From Pirellulaceae bacterium (GTDB taxonomy: Bacteria > Planctomycetota > Planctomycetia > Pirellulales > Pirellulaceae): a stretch of DNA of 64,000 nt. Positions 37,119 to 45,572 of this stretch are shown here, piece by piece. Below the pieces are notes generated by a model, which worked only from the letters and a program-made list of their open reading frames with translations, searched no databases and was not told where the DNA came from. The position numbers and the translations under genes were made by a program. Position 1 is the stretch's first letter, and each line of letters opens with the position of its first letter. Location: the NCBI GenBank assembly GCA_026004795.1, contig BPJV01000013.1, positions 1 to 64,000 of the forward strand, in the 5' to 3' direction.

Positions 37119-38651
37119 CTATACCCCCGTGGTGGCCGCGGTGTTTCCGGTGGCCAAATGCATGATCGCTTCTTCCGTGATCTGCTCTCCCACCAGCTCC
37201 CCCATCACCTGTCCTTCATGCATCACCACCACTAAGTCCGACATGCTGATCACCTCTTCCATTTCGCTGGAAGCAAATAAGATGGCCACACCACGCTCGG
37301 CCAGCTCTTCCATCAATCGGTAGATCTCCTGCTTGGCGCCAATATCGACCCCTCGCGTCGGTTCATCCAGGAGCAGGCACCAGGGATCCATGGCCAGCCA
37401 TTTTCCGATAACCACTTTTTGTTGATTTCCTCCCGATAGGTTCTGCACCGCTTGCCGAGGACTGCTGGTCTTGATCCGCATGGCATCGATCATGCGCCGC
37501 GTATCCTCGGCCTCACGACGTCGATTGAGGATGGCACCAGCGATCTTGTGGCGTGCCAAGCCCGGCAGCCCAATATTGGTACGTACAGCCATCGGCAAGA
37601 TCAATCCCTGCTGCTTGCGGTCCTCGGGGACCAAAGCCAATCCCGCCTCGATAGCCGCACGGCAGCGTCCGGTAGGCAGCAGCTTTCCATGCAGCCGCAC
37701 GTGGCCGGCAACGGGGACATCGACTCCGAAGATCGCCCGCAACAACTCACTGCGCCCGGCACCTACCAACCCCGCCAGACCGACCATCTCACCGCGACGG
37801 ACGGTAAGATCGACCGCGTGCTGCGGCCAGGCCTGCGTGCGCAACCCACGGACCTCCAGCACAGGTTCTCCCACCTCATGAGGGCGGCGGGCATAAAACT
37901 GACTGATGTCCCTACCAACCATAAGTTGCACCAAAGAGTCGTGGTTGATCTCATGCCGTTGAAGTCGCCCGGCAATCTCTCCGTCACGCAGTACGGTTAC
38001 CTCGTCTGCCAATCGCTGCACCTCCGCCAGGCGGTGCGAGATGTAGACGATAGCGGCTCCCTCATCGCGCAACTTGTCGATAATGGCAAACAGAGCATCG
38101 ACTTCCCGCTGCGAAAGGCTGCTTGTCGGTTCGTCCATGATCAGCACCCGTCCGCCCACCGACAGCGCCTTGGCGATCTCGACCAATTGTTGCTGAGCGA
38201 TGGTCAGTTCGCCGACAAGCGTATCGGGAGGGACATTCAGGCCAACCGCATCCAAGTATTTCTTGGCATCTTGGCCGATGGCGGCAAAGTCGATCGTCCC
38301 CCACCGTCGCGGCTCGCGCCCCAGAAAAATGTTGGCTCCCACATCGAGGTTGTCGCACAGATTCAGTTCTTGGTGAATTAGCGCGATGCCATGTCCTAAT
38401 GCAGCTTGCACCGACCTCAGCTCGACCGGGCGTCCGTCGACCAGCAATCGTCCGCTGTCAGGAGCCAGCACACCGGCCATGATCTTCATCAAGGTGCTTT
38501 TCCCCGCGCCATTCTCCCCGATCACGGCGTGGACTCGCCCCGGCCGTATGGCCAGCGAAACTCCGCGCAGGGCTTGCACTCCCCCGAATCGCTTGGTGAC
38601 ATCCTCCACTTCCAGCACGGGGGCAGAGGACGTGGGCTGTGCGTCACTCAT
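37119..38651 (-). CDS. Sugar ABC transporter ATPase, RbsA type (duplicated NBD)
   Basis: A 510-residue protein with two nucleotide-binding domains. The N-terminal domain has Walker A GENGAGKST and Walker B VLIMDEPTSSL. The C-terminal domain has a degenerate P-loop (GLVGAGRSELLRAIFG), the signature LSGGNQQKVVIGKWL and LLLDEPTRGVD. The family imports ribose, xylose, galactose and related sugars. Its ATG overlaps the end of the binding-protein gene by eight bases. The specific sugar is not readable from the ATPase. Confidence 0.95.
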   Translation of the reverse strand: MSDAQPTSSAPVLEVEDVTKRFGGVQALRGVSLAIRPGRVHAVIGENGAGKSTLMKIMAGVLAPDSGRLLVDGRPVELRSVQAALGHGIALIHQELNLCDNLDVGANIFLGREPRRWGTIDFAAIGQDAKKYLDAVGLNVPPDTLVGELTIAQQQLVEIAKALSVGGRVLIMDEPTSSLSQREVDALFAIIDKLRDEGAAIVYISHRLAEVQRLADEVTVLRDGEIAGRLQRHEINHDSLVQLMVGRDISQFYARRPHEVGEPVLEVRGLRTQAWPQHAVDLTVRRGEMVGLAGLVGAGRSELLRAIFGVDVPVAGHVRLHGKLLPTGRCRAAIEAGLALVPEDRKQQGLILPMAVRTNIGLPGLARHKIAGAILNRRREAEDTRRMIDAMRIKTSSPRQAVQNLSGGNQQKVVIGKWLAMDPWCLLLDEPTRGVDIGAKQEIYRLMEELAERGVAILFASSEMEEVISMSDLVVVMHEGQVMGELVGEQITEEAIMHLATGNTAATTGV

Positions 38652-39684
38652 TTCCCACCCGCTGCTTCAGTTCGGCCCAGAAGGCTTCCACATTGTCTTG
38701 GCGTATTTGACGGGCAGGGATATCGAGTACCTTCGACTCGGGTACCCCTAATTCGACCAACGTCTTGCCGCGGCAGAGCCCGGCCAAGATACGGACGCTT
38801 TGGCGGCCATATTCATAAGGATTCTGCACGACCGTTCCGTGCACCGTGCCATCCACAATCCCTTGCAACGTTTCCTCCGCTTCATCGAAGGCGATCACTT
38901 TTACCTGCCCCAACTTCCCGGCTTGTTTGAGCGCTTCCAACAACAGAGGCGGGTTGTAGGCGAACAGGCCTACCATAGCGGCCAGATCAGGATGCCGCGA
39001 CAACGCATCCTCGGCATTGGCCTTCCCCTTCGCACGATCGAATTGATCGGTGTACGTTCCTACGATGTGCCAGTCCCCTTCCTGAATCTCACTTTCGAAC
39101 GAGTCCCGGCGATCGGGATCGGCTGGCCTTCCCAGAATTGCATCCACGGTTCCTTGCCAACGTCGTCGCGCATTGTCCTGTTCCAAGCGTCCGACGAAGA
39201 TGGCGACCTTCCCGCCGGACGGAATCGCCTCTCGCACCAACTCTCCGCACATCCTTCCTGCCGTGTAATTGTCCATGCCGATATAGCACAGCCGGTTGGA
39301 CTTGGGGGCATCCGAATCGTGCGTGATCAGCTTGCAATAGCGAGCCGCTTTGTTCAGCAAGTCTGTCTGATTGTCCGGATCGATGGGGCTGATAGCGATT
39401 CCATCAATGCCCTTGGTAAGCAAATCTTCGACAATACGTTTCTGATCGGATATCCCTTCGGCGGGCATGTGAACCTCAACCTCCGCGTCGAATTCCTCGC
39501 CCCCCTTTCGGACCCCTGCTTCCGCAATTACCCAAAAGGAGGCGACTCCATTGGTGACAAAGGCAACCTGCGGCCTCCCGCTCTCCGAATTTCCTGCCGA
39601 AGAGGTGGGGTTCGAATTTTTGCAACCGCTAATCAACAACGCCAAAGCAACGAAGCCAAGTGCAAAGGAATAGGAACGCCACAT
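38644..39684 (-). CDS. Sugar-binding lipoprotein, RbsB-like
   Basis: A 346-residue periplasmic binding protein of the Peripla_BP_4 class. The lipobox is LLISGC near residue 21. The mature start RPQVAFVTNGVASFWVIAEA and DGIAISPIDPDNQTDLLNKA match ribose-type binding proteins. A C-terminal segment VKVIAFDEAEETLQGIVDG and VVQNPYEYGRQSV follow the family pattern. AAAGGA eight bases upstream of the ATG at 39684 supports this start over an upstream GTG. It is the first gene of the three-gene importer operon. Substrate likely a pentose or hexose, unproven. Confidence 0.93.
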   Translation of the reverse strand: MWRSYSFALGFVALALLISGCKNSNPTSSAGNSESGRPQVAFVTNGVASFWVIAEAGVRKGGEEFDAEVEVHMPAEGISDQKRIVEDLLTKGIDGIAISPIDPDNQTDLLNKAARYCKLITHDSDAPKSNRLCYIGMDNYTAGRMCGELVREAIPSGGKVAIFVGRLEQDNARRRWQGTVDAILGRPADPDRRDSFESEIQEGDWHIVGTYTDQFDRAKGKANAEDALSRHPDLAAMVGLFAYNPPLLLEALKQAGKLGQVKVIAFDEAEETLQGIVDGTVHGTVVQNPYEYGRQSVRILAGLCRGKTLVELGVPESKVLDIPARQIRQDNVEAFWAELKQRVGNE

Positions 39685-40524
39685 TGATCGGATCCTTTGG
39701 TTCGACGAGAAAAACACGATAGCTCACTTCCATCGAAGGTGGTTGAGAACAGGTGAACACCGTACGGTAGCGTGGTAAACCACCAATATAATGCAACTAT
39801 AAAGCAGCGTCCTTAGGTTATACATCAGCACTACCAAATCGTTTGGTCTAGCGCGAGACGCCCCCGACGATGAGACTCAGCATGCGTGACAGCACGACTC
39901 AGGCGTCTCCAACGCCGACTGACATAGGAAAACGTAGCACCACGGCGAAACGTGGAAGGAACACCAATTCCACGATGATCCTGAGGCTGGCAACGTACCA
40001 GCTTGTTGACCATGTACCGGACGTTTCCACGAACATTATGCAGTGTAGCGAACAACTCGGGTGGAAGGCCGCCGAATGTGCTCCTGACTTGGGCGGATGC
40101 CCTGGGCGATGGCGAGCTACAGTACGGCACCCCGGAGGCGAAGGTGACGCTCCCCTTCTTGATTAGCTGACCAGCGAAAGGATGCGATTCTTGGCCCCCG
40201 CCCATGCCTGCATCATCGCGGGGCCCGGGGCAACCACGACGTCCCGTCAATGCTGCGCGAGTATGCCCTGTCGGGCAGCATCTTCCAGCCCCCGAGAACT
40301 GTTCGACGACGTGGAAGTTGATGCGGAAGAGGGGCACAATCTGTACTGCGACCACCTGGCAGACGGTGGCTTCCGCGAAAGAACGTCTGAAACAATTCAA
40401 AACCTCCAGCAACAGTGCGTCTGGCCATCAGGGGATCAATCGATGATCGCTACTCCCATTGGTTCGCCCCAACGGGAGTGAGACTCTTCCCTCGCCCCAG
40501 CAGGGTGAGATGTTCCGCGCTGGC
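39685..40524. other. Intergenic region upstream of the sugar importer
   Basis: About 840 bases between gyrB and the importer operon, both on the minus strand. Bases 39785-39835 are AT-rich and probably hold the importer promoter. The rest contains no gene I can support; one 190-codon minus-strand frame lacks any protein-like feature. Confidence 0.45.
39772..39783. promoter_or_regulatory. Possible operator dyad upstream of the importer
   Basis: GTGGT-AA-ACCAC, two 5-base arms around a 2-base centre, lies 88 bases upstream of the binding-protein start beside an AT-rich stretch. The form suits a LacI-type sugar repressor site, but a single short dyad is weak evidence. Confidence 0.2.
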
Positions 40525-43002
40525 TTAGACATCCAGATTGCGCACCTCTAAGGCATGTTTCTCGATGAACTCACGGCGCGGCTCCACCTTGTCTCCCATC
40601 AGCACGCGGAACATCTCATCCGCCGCAGCCGCATCGTTTAGCGAGACCTGCAACAAAGTTCGATTGTTGGGATCGAGCGTCGTCTCCCGCAGTTCTTCAG
40701 GATTCATTTCTCCCAATCCTTTGAACCGCGTGACCTGCATGCCTTTCTCACCGGCCTTGCGTACCGCCGGAAGCAGGGCGCGCAGATCGTCCATACCGAT
40801 GCGATTTTCATCGCGATACAAATAGAACTTCGATTCCGTACTTCCAGTGCGTACCTCGGGGATCAAATCACGAACCGTAAACCCGAATTCCGCCAAGCGA
40901 CTCAAGCCAGCATTGATCGTCTTTACTTCATGCAGCTCGGTGACCACGGCCGGTAGCGTATCGGCGACATCCTCACTGTCCGACGAAGGCTCATCGACCG
41001 ATTCGGTGTGCAGATTGTTTTGCTCGATGAACGCTTCGAGCGACTCACGTGTAAAAAACCAATGGGTATCATTGCCCACGGTGAGCATGAACACAGGCAG
41101 CTTGTTCTCGGCTGAGATGCGTTCGGCGTGGGCTTTGAGACTGATACCACGCTTTTCCAAGGCGACCATCGCATCTTCCATGTTGGCTAGGCAATCGCAC
41201 AGCGCGCGCATCAAGTCACCTTCGATGATCCGGCCCCCTTCGATCTCCAACCGGCAGTCGCTGAGACCACGCTCCAGCAACTGCCGTTTCATATCCTCCT
41301 CGGTCTGGACGTAGTAACGAGTCGACTTGCCTTGCACCACGCGAAACAACGGCGGCTGCGCCAGGTAGACATGCCCGGAAGCGACCAATTGATACATCTG
41401 CCGATAGAAGAAGCAGAGCAGCAGCGTGCGGATATGGGAGCCGTCGACGTCGGCGTCGGTCATGATGACGACTTTGTTGTAGCGTCGCTTGGAGATATCC
41501 AGATCTTCGCCGATCCCGCAGCCGATCGCCTGAATCATGCTCTGCACTTCTTCATTGTTGAGCACTTTATCTTCACGACTCTTGTAGGCGTTGATGATTT
41601 TCCCCCGCAGTGGCAGGATGGCCTGAAACTCTCGAAAGCGTCCCCCCTCGGCACTGCCACCGGCCGAATCTCCCTCCACCAGGTACAATTCACATTCTTC
41701 CATCTTATTGCTGATGCAGTCGCGAAGCTTGCCGGGCAAACCTCCGCCGCTGAGCGCATCTTTGCGCTTGCGCAACAAGTCCTTGGCCTTGCGTGCAGCT
41801 TCCCGGGCTTCGCAAGCCAACAATGCTTTGCGCAAAATGGTCTTGGCCGTGCGGGGATTCTCTTCCAGGTACTTCTGCAGCGCGTCGCCCACGGCTGCGT
41901 TGACGATTCCCTCGACCTCGCTGTTGCCCAGTTTGGTTTTGGTCTGGCCTTCGAACTGGGGGTGCGGTACCCGCAGGCTAACAACCGCAGTCAATCCCTC
42001 GCGGAAGTCGTCACCGGCTGGCGTAAGGTCCTTGAAAATGCCTTCCTTCCTTCCGTAAGCATTCATCACCCGGGTGAGGGCGGAACGGAAACCAGAGACA
42101 TGCGTTCCCCCCTCGATAGTATTGATGTTGTTTACATACGAATGCACATTCTCCGTGTATTCGTTGCAATATTGCATGGCGATCTCGTACCGCACGCCAT
42201 CCCGTTTTCCTTCGATCAAAATGACATCCGGGTGCAACGGTTCGCTGGCGCGGTTCAGGTGTTCGACGAATTCGACAATCCCCCGTTGATAACAGAACTC
42301 ACCCCCCTCGCCGATGCGTTCATCGTAGAACGAGATGTGCACGCCCGCATTGAGGAAGGCCAACTCCTGCAGTCGTTTGTATAGGGTGTCGAAATCGAAC
42401 TTGGTATTCGGGAAGATACTCCCATCCGGCTTGAAGGTGGTCTTCGTTCCATGTTTCTTGGTGGGGTGCCCCTTGATCACCGGCCCGGTGGGGATCCCGT
42501 ACTCGTAACTCTGCGACCATACGTACCCGTCACGGTACACCTCCACTTCACACCATTGGGACAGGAAGTTGACCACCGTCACCCCCACCCCGTGCAATCC
42601 GCCGGAGGTTTCGTAAGCCTTCTTCTCGAACTTGCCACCGAATTTGAGTACCGTCATCACGCCTTCCAGCGTGCTGACCTCGCGGCCAAGCTCTTGCGAT
42701 AGCTGCTCGTGACGGGCCACAGGAATGCCTCGCCCATCATCCTCGACGGTAACCGAACCATCGGCATTGATCCGCACCGAAATGTGCTTGGCATAGCCCG
42801 CCATCGCTTCGTCGATCGAATTGTCGACGACTTCGTAGACCAGGTGATGCAGCCCCTTCAAGGTCGTGTCACCGATATACATGCTGGGCCGCTCGCGGAC
42901 ATGATCCCGGTCGCTCAAGTGCTTCAATGCGTCGGCATCATAATCGGAACCCTGAAAGGCGATTTCGTCGTCCTGGTGCTGGCTATCTTCTTCGTTGACC
43001 AT
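40525..43002 (-). CDS. gyrB: DNA gyrase subunit B
   Basis: An 825-residue type IIA topoisomerase subunit. The GHKL ATPase has VVDNSIDEAMAGY, VEDDGRGIPV and TSGGLHGVGVTVVN. The TOPRIM domain has LYLVEGDSAGGSA and VIMTDADVDGSHIRTLLL. The C-terminal gyrase-B domain has VTRFKGLGEMNPEEL and ends RREFIEKHALEVRNLDV. It has the insertion of roughly 160 residues between TOPRIM and the C-terminal block that is also found in proteobacterial GyrB. The ATG at 43002 has GGGAG six bases upstream and replaces an upstream TTG. The hairpin-repeat gap lies upstream; gyrA is not in the window. Confidence 0.96.
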   Translation of the reverse strand: MVNEEDSQHQDDEIAFQGSDYDADALKHLSDRDHVRERPSMYIGDTTLKGLHHLVYEVVDNSIDEAMAGYAKHISVRINADGSVTVEDDGRGIPVARHEQLSQELGREVSTLEGVMTVLKFGGKFEKKAYETSGGLHGVGVTVVNFLSQWCEVEVYRDGYVWSQSYEYGIPTGPVIKGHPTKKHGTKTTFKPDGSIFPNTKFDFDTLYKRLQELAFLNAGVHISFYDERIGEGGEFCYQRGIVEFVEHLNRASEPLHPDVILIEGKRDGVRYEIAMQYCNEYTENVHSYVNNINTIEGGTHVSGFRSALTRVMNAYGRKEGIFKDLTPAGDDFREGLTAVVSLRVPHPQFEGQTKTKLGNSEVEGIVNAAVGDALQKYLEENPRTAKTILRKALLACEAREAARKAKDLLRKRKDALSGGGLPGKLRDCISNKMEECELYLVEGDSAGGSAEGGRFREFQAILPLRGKIINAYKSREDKVLNNEEVQSMIQAIGCGIGEDLDISKRRYNKVVIMTDADVDGSHIRTLLLCFFYRQMYQLVASGHVYLAQPPLFRVVQGKSTRYYVQTEEDMKRQLLERGLSDCRLEIEGGRIIEGDLMRALCDCLANMEDAMVALEKRGISLKAHAERISAENKLPVFMLTVGNDTHWFFTRESLEAFIEQNNLHTESVDEPSSDSEDVADTLPAVVTELHEVKTINAGLSRLAEFGFTVRDLIPEVRTGSTESKFYLYRDENRIGMDDLRALLPAVRKAGEKGMQVTRFKGLGEMNPEELRETTLDPNNRTLLQVSLNDAAAADEMFRVLMGDKVEPRREFIEKHALEVRNLDV

Positions 43003-43256
43003 GCGCTCTCCCAACCTACTACCAGTGCCGCATCGTGGGGCATCCCGCCTCTTCGGTAAGACGAGGGATGGGGGTGCCCCGATTATTGCTGTGAAGCCCC
43101 GATTATAGCAGTCCCGCCCGACTTTGACTGCTCCCTATCACCGCCCCTCCGCCTCACCCTCCCCCCAGTTCATCCGAGTCTGGCTAATGATGGTTCTAGC
43201 CACACCTTCCATCTTCCCAATTGGTGCCAAACTGCTGTGGAGCGGCACAATGATCT

Positions 43257-43347
43257 AACTCCGGACCTGAGCCCGGAGTTGAGTTTCGAGTCTCATATTA
43301 GCCGCGAAGCGGCGGGATGATATAACTGCGGGCGCAAGCCGGAAGTT
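43257..43347. repeat. Related inverted-repeat hairpins, AACTCCGG type
   Basis: AACTCCGG (43257-43264) and CCGGAGTT (43273-43280) form a perfect 8-base dyad. GCCGC-GAA-GCGGC follows at 43301-43313. A third element, AACTGCGGG to CCGGAAGTT at 43324-43347, is a diverged copy of the first, and both are followed by a GAGTTT/GGATTT-like stretch. This looks like a REP-type palindromic element. Confidence 0.6.
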
Positions 43348-43497
43348 GGATTTGCGTACGCCTACCAGTAGTGGAATTCGCCAGAATTCCCCTATACTCA
43401 ATAGGATCGCAGGGACGGCATGAGCACGCCCCAGCTGCAATGGTGATCCTTGCTGATCCGCCTGCGGGGCGTCCCACAATCGTCAGGGCAGCAATTG

Positions 43498-43566
43498 GCC
43501 CCGCCGGGGCAGGGCCATGAAAGCCCTGGGAACACGAATGCCCAACCATCCGAGCCCTGAAAGGGC
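43498..43566. repeat. Cluster of short GC hairpins
   Basis: GCCCC-GCC-GGGGC lies at 43498-43510, GGGC-CATGAAA-GCCC at 43513-43527 and GCCCT-GAA-AGGGC at 43554-43566. Three small stem-loops in 69 bases of non-coding DNA suggest a palindromic dispersed repeat family rather than a terminator. Confidence 0.55.
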
Positions 43567-43830
43567 GAACCAGTTCTCACGCGTTCTCGTGTGGCTTAGC
43601 GCCGGTGCCAATCTTCTATTTCTCGGTTCTCGTTGCCCGTTCGCTCCCCCACCGATTCGGTTGTCACACTCCTCGGCCAACTTGTTCAATCTACAGACAG
43701 GAGACTTTGCGATCCCGACGATCTCTCCTAAGATGCCAGAGTGACGGTGGAAAGGCGGGTGCAAGTCGCATCCGCGGTACATCGATCCACCTGGTCACTA
43801 GAGTATTCCCCGATTGAGAACCCACGGCCG

Positions 43831-44871
43831 ATGTCGGAGCAACTTCCTTACGATTCTTTCCTCCTGGTTTCCTTCGGCGGTCCCGAGGGGCGCGACGACG
43901 TGATGCCATTCTTGGAAAATGTATTGCGGGGCAAAAACGTTCCCCGCCAACGCATGCTCGAGGTCGCCGAACACTATTACCATTTCGAGGGCCGCAGTCC
44001 GATCAATGAGCAAAATCGTCAATTGTTACGCGCTCTGGAAGAAGAATTTCGTGCCGCGGGAATCGAATTGCCCATGTATTGGGGAAACCGCAATTGGCAT
44101 CCGCTGCTCCCGGACACCCTGAGTCACATGCGTGATCAAGGGTGTCGGCGGGCGCTGGCCTTCTTCACGAGCATGTTCAGTTCGTATTCTGGATGCCGCC
44201 AGTATCGGGAAAACATTCAGGCGGCCCAGGAGCAAGTTGGGCCCGGGGCACCACAAGTTGATAAATTGCGCAATGCCTTCAATCACCCTCTGTTTATCTC
44301 TGCCGTCGCCGCACGGGTGCGCGAAGTGGTTGACCAACTTCCTGATCGGGAGGCACCGACTAAGCTGCTGTTCACCGCCCATAGCATTCCGATGGTGATG
44401 GCCCAGTTCAGTGCTTATGAACGCCAGTTGCGAGAAGCAGCCCGCCTGGTCGCCGCCGAGCTGGCCATCGCCGACTGGGAATTGGTGTACCAAAGCCGCA
44501 GTGGTCCGCCAACTCAGTCTTGGTTGGAACCCGATGTCGTCGATCGCGTCGAACAGCTCGCCGCCGACGGGCTACGTCAACTGATCGTGTGTCCTTTGGG
44601 GTTCATTTCCGATCACATCGAGGTTCTGTTCGATTTGGACACCGAGCTGCGCGACCGTTGTGAGGAATGGAACATCGCCATGGTGCGTGCCCCCACCGTG
44701 GGCACGCATCCGGATTTTGTACGGATGATTCGGCTGCTCGTCGAGGAACGGCTGGACCCTAGCCGACCGCGTCAATACGTGGGCCAGCTTCCTATTTCGC
44801 CCGACACCTGCCCTCCCGACTGCTGTTTGTATCCTCATCGGCCTCTCCACCCGGCCGCCAGTGGCCAGTAA
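43831..44871 (+). CDS. hemH: Ferrochelatase
   Basis: A 346-residue enzyme inserting ferrous iron into a porphyrin at the end of haem synthesis. Motifs are LLVSFGGPEG at the N-terminus, the catalytic histidine in LLFTAHSIPM, QSRSGPPTQSWLEP and the conserved glutamate in GFISDHIEVLFDLD. The last form is typical of coproporphyrin-using enzymes of Gram-positives and relatives, so the substrate may be coproporphyrin III. Cysteines in SGCRQYREN and in the C-terminal DTCPPDCCLYP could ligate a [2Fe-2S] cluster. The ATG at 43831 (MSEQLPY) is used because the preceding codons lack conserved sequence. Confidence 0.95.
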   Translation: MSEQLPYDSFLLVSFGGPEGRDDVMPFLENVLRGKNVPRQRMLEVAEHYYHFEGRSPINEQNRQLLRALEEEFRAAGIELPMYWGNRNWHPLLPDTLSHMRDQGCRRALAFFTSMFSSYSGCRQYRENIQAAQEQVGPGAPQVDKLRNAFNHPLFISAVAARVREVVDQLPDREAPTKLLFTAHSIPMVMAQFSAYERQLREAARLVAAELAIADWELVYQSRSGPPTQSWLEPDVVDRVEQLAADGLRQLIVCPLGFISDHIEVLFDLDTELRDRCEEWNIAMVRAPTVGTHPDFVRMIRLLVEERLDPSRPRQYVGQLPISPDTCPPDCCLYPHRPLHPAASGQ

Positions 44872-44982
44872 TCTTCGTCGGAAGCGTACTTCTCCCCTTT
44901 ACAGCATCGGCAAATGGGAACAAACTTGGAGCAGTTTCACCGGCCGCGTGGCGGGCCATCGTGCAGGTGGCTGGGAATCCAA

Positions 44983-45056
44983 GGCGGAGTAGCTCAGCCG
45001 GTTAGAGCAGCGGAATCATAATCCGCGTGTCGGGGGTTCGAGTCCCTCCTCCGCTA
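44983..45056 (+). tRNA. tRNA-Met (anticodon CAU; tRNA-Ile2 possible)
   Basis: A full cloverleaf of 74 bases. The acceptor strand GGCGGAG pairs with CTCCGCT, so the first pair is a G1-U72 wobble. The D stem is GCTC/GAGC, the anticodon stem GCGGA/TCCGC with loop ATCATAA (anticodon CAU), and the T arm GGGGG-TTCGAGT-CCCTC. The discriminator is A and CCA is not encoded. The sequence most resembles elongator tRNA-Met. A tRNA-Ile read after lysidine modification has the same anticodon and cannot be excluded by eye. Confidence 0.92.
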
Positions 45057-45572
45057 CTTTTGCACGTTCTCGCATCCCACTACAAGTGAACGCCTAAGTT
45101 CGTAGATTGCAGGAGCTTAGGCGTTTTCTCTTCCGCTCTCCGTGCATCGGTTTCATCGCACCGCTCTGCCGCCATTCGCAACGTTTCGCGTCCCTACTGC
45201 TGCGCCAACTGCAGCGCGCAGCAGTCGCCATCCAGGGTCGAACCGGCTCCATCGGTCTCGGTTGCTGCCATGGCATGTGGGTCATCGTCCGGATCGTCCC
45301 ACCTCGCTTGTGCGTGCTCCACCGCATCGGCCACCCCTCCTGCGAACAGGAATGGTCACGAGGGAGTGCTTTTCTTGTGGGGTCGTACGTCTGCAGCAGG
45401 GACGCGGTGGGGATCGTACTGGCAACCCAACAGGTTGACCTGAGTCGCCTCGTGGAGACGGGAACGTGGGCATCACGAGCAGCGGATAGCGGCAACGTCA
45501 GATGTTCGCCCTGATTGGTTTCCTCCCTGCCCCCGCCATCGGCCGGATGGCAGCCAAGTTTTGTACTGCCGG
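45057..45572. other. Intergenic region after the tRNA
   Basis: About 515 bases between the tRNA and the end of the convergent uvrA gene. It begins with a terminator hairpin (45089-45130). The rest has no supported gene. Confidence 0.5.
45089..45130 (+). terminator. Terminator-like hairpin downstream of tRNA
   Basis: AACGCCTAAG at 45089-45098 pairs perfectly with CTTAGGCGTT at 45116-45125 across a 17-base loop, followed by TTCTC. It lies 32 bases past the tRNA gene. The T-run is short, so termination may be partial, but the perfect 10-base stem is clear. Confidence 0.65.

Larger units (their letters stand above)
43003..43830. other. Intergenic region rich in short hairpins
   Basis: About 830 bases between the divergent gyrB and ferrochelatase genes. 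Apart from promoters it holds a series of small inverted repeats (annotated separately at 43257-43347 and 43498-43566). No gene is supported. Confidence 0.6.

Noticed and set aside
36111..39684. Assigning the sugar importer to a specific sugar, such as galactose, because a mutarotase is adjacent
   Set aside because: The binding protein and ATPase patterns do not discriminate between ribose, xylose and galactose, so no gene symbol was given.
39831..40412. 193-codon minus-strand frame upstream of gyrB
   Set aside because: No start signal, no hydrophobic pattern or motif, and composition like translated non-coding DNA.
40525..45056. Chromosome origin region suggested by gyrB
   Set aside because: No dnaA, dnaN or recF is nearby and no DnaA-box cluster was seen, so gyrB position alone does not indicate an origin.
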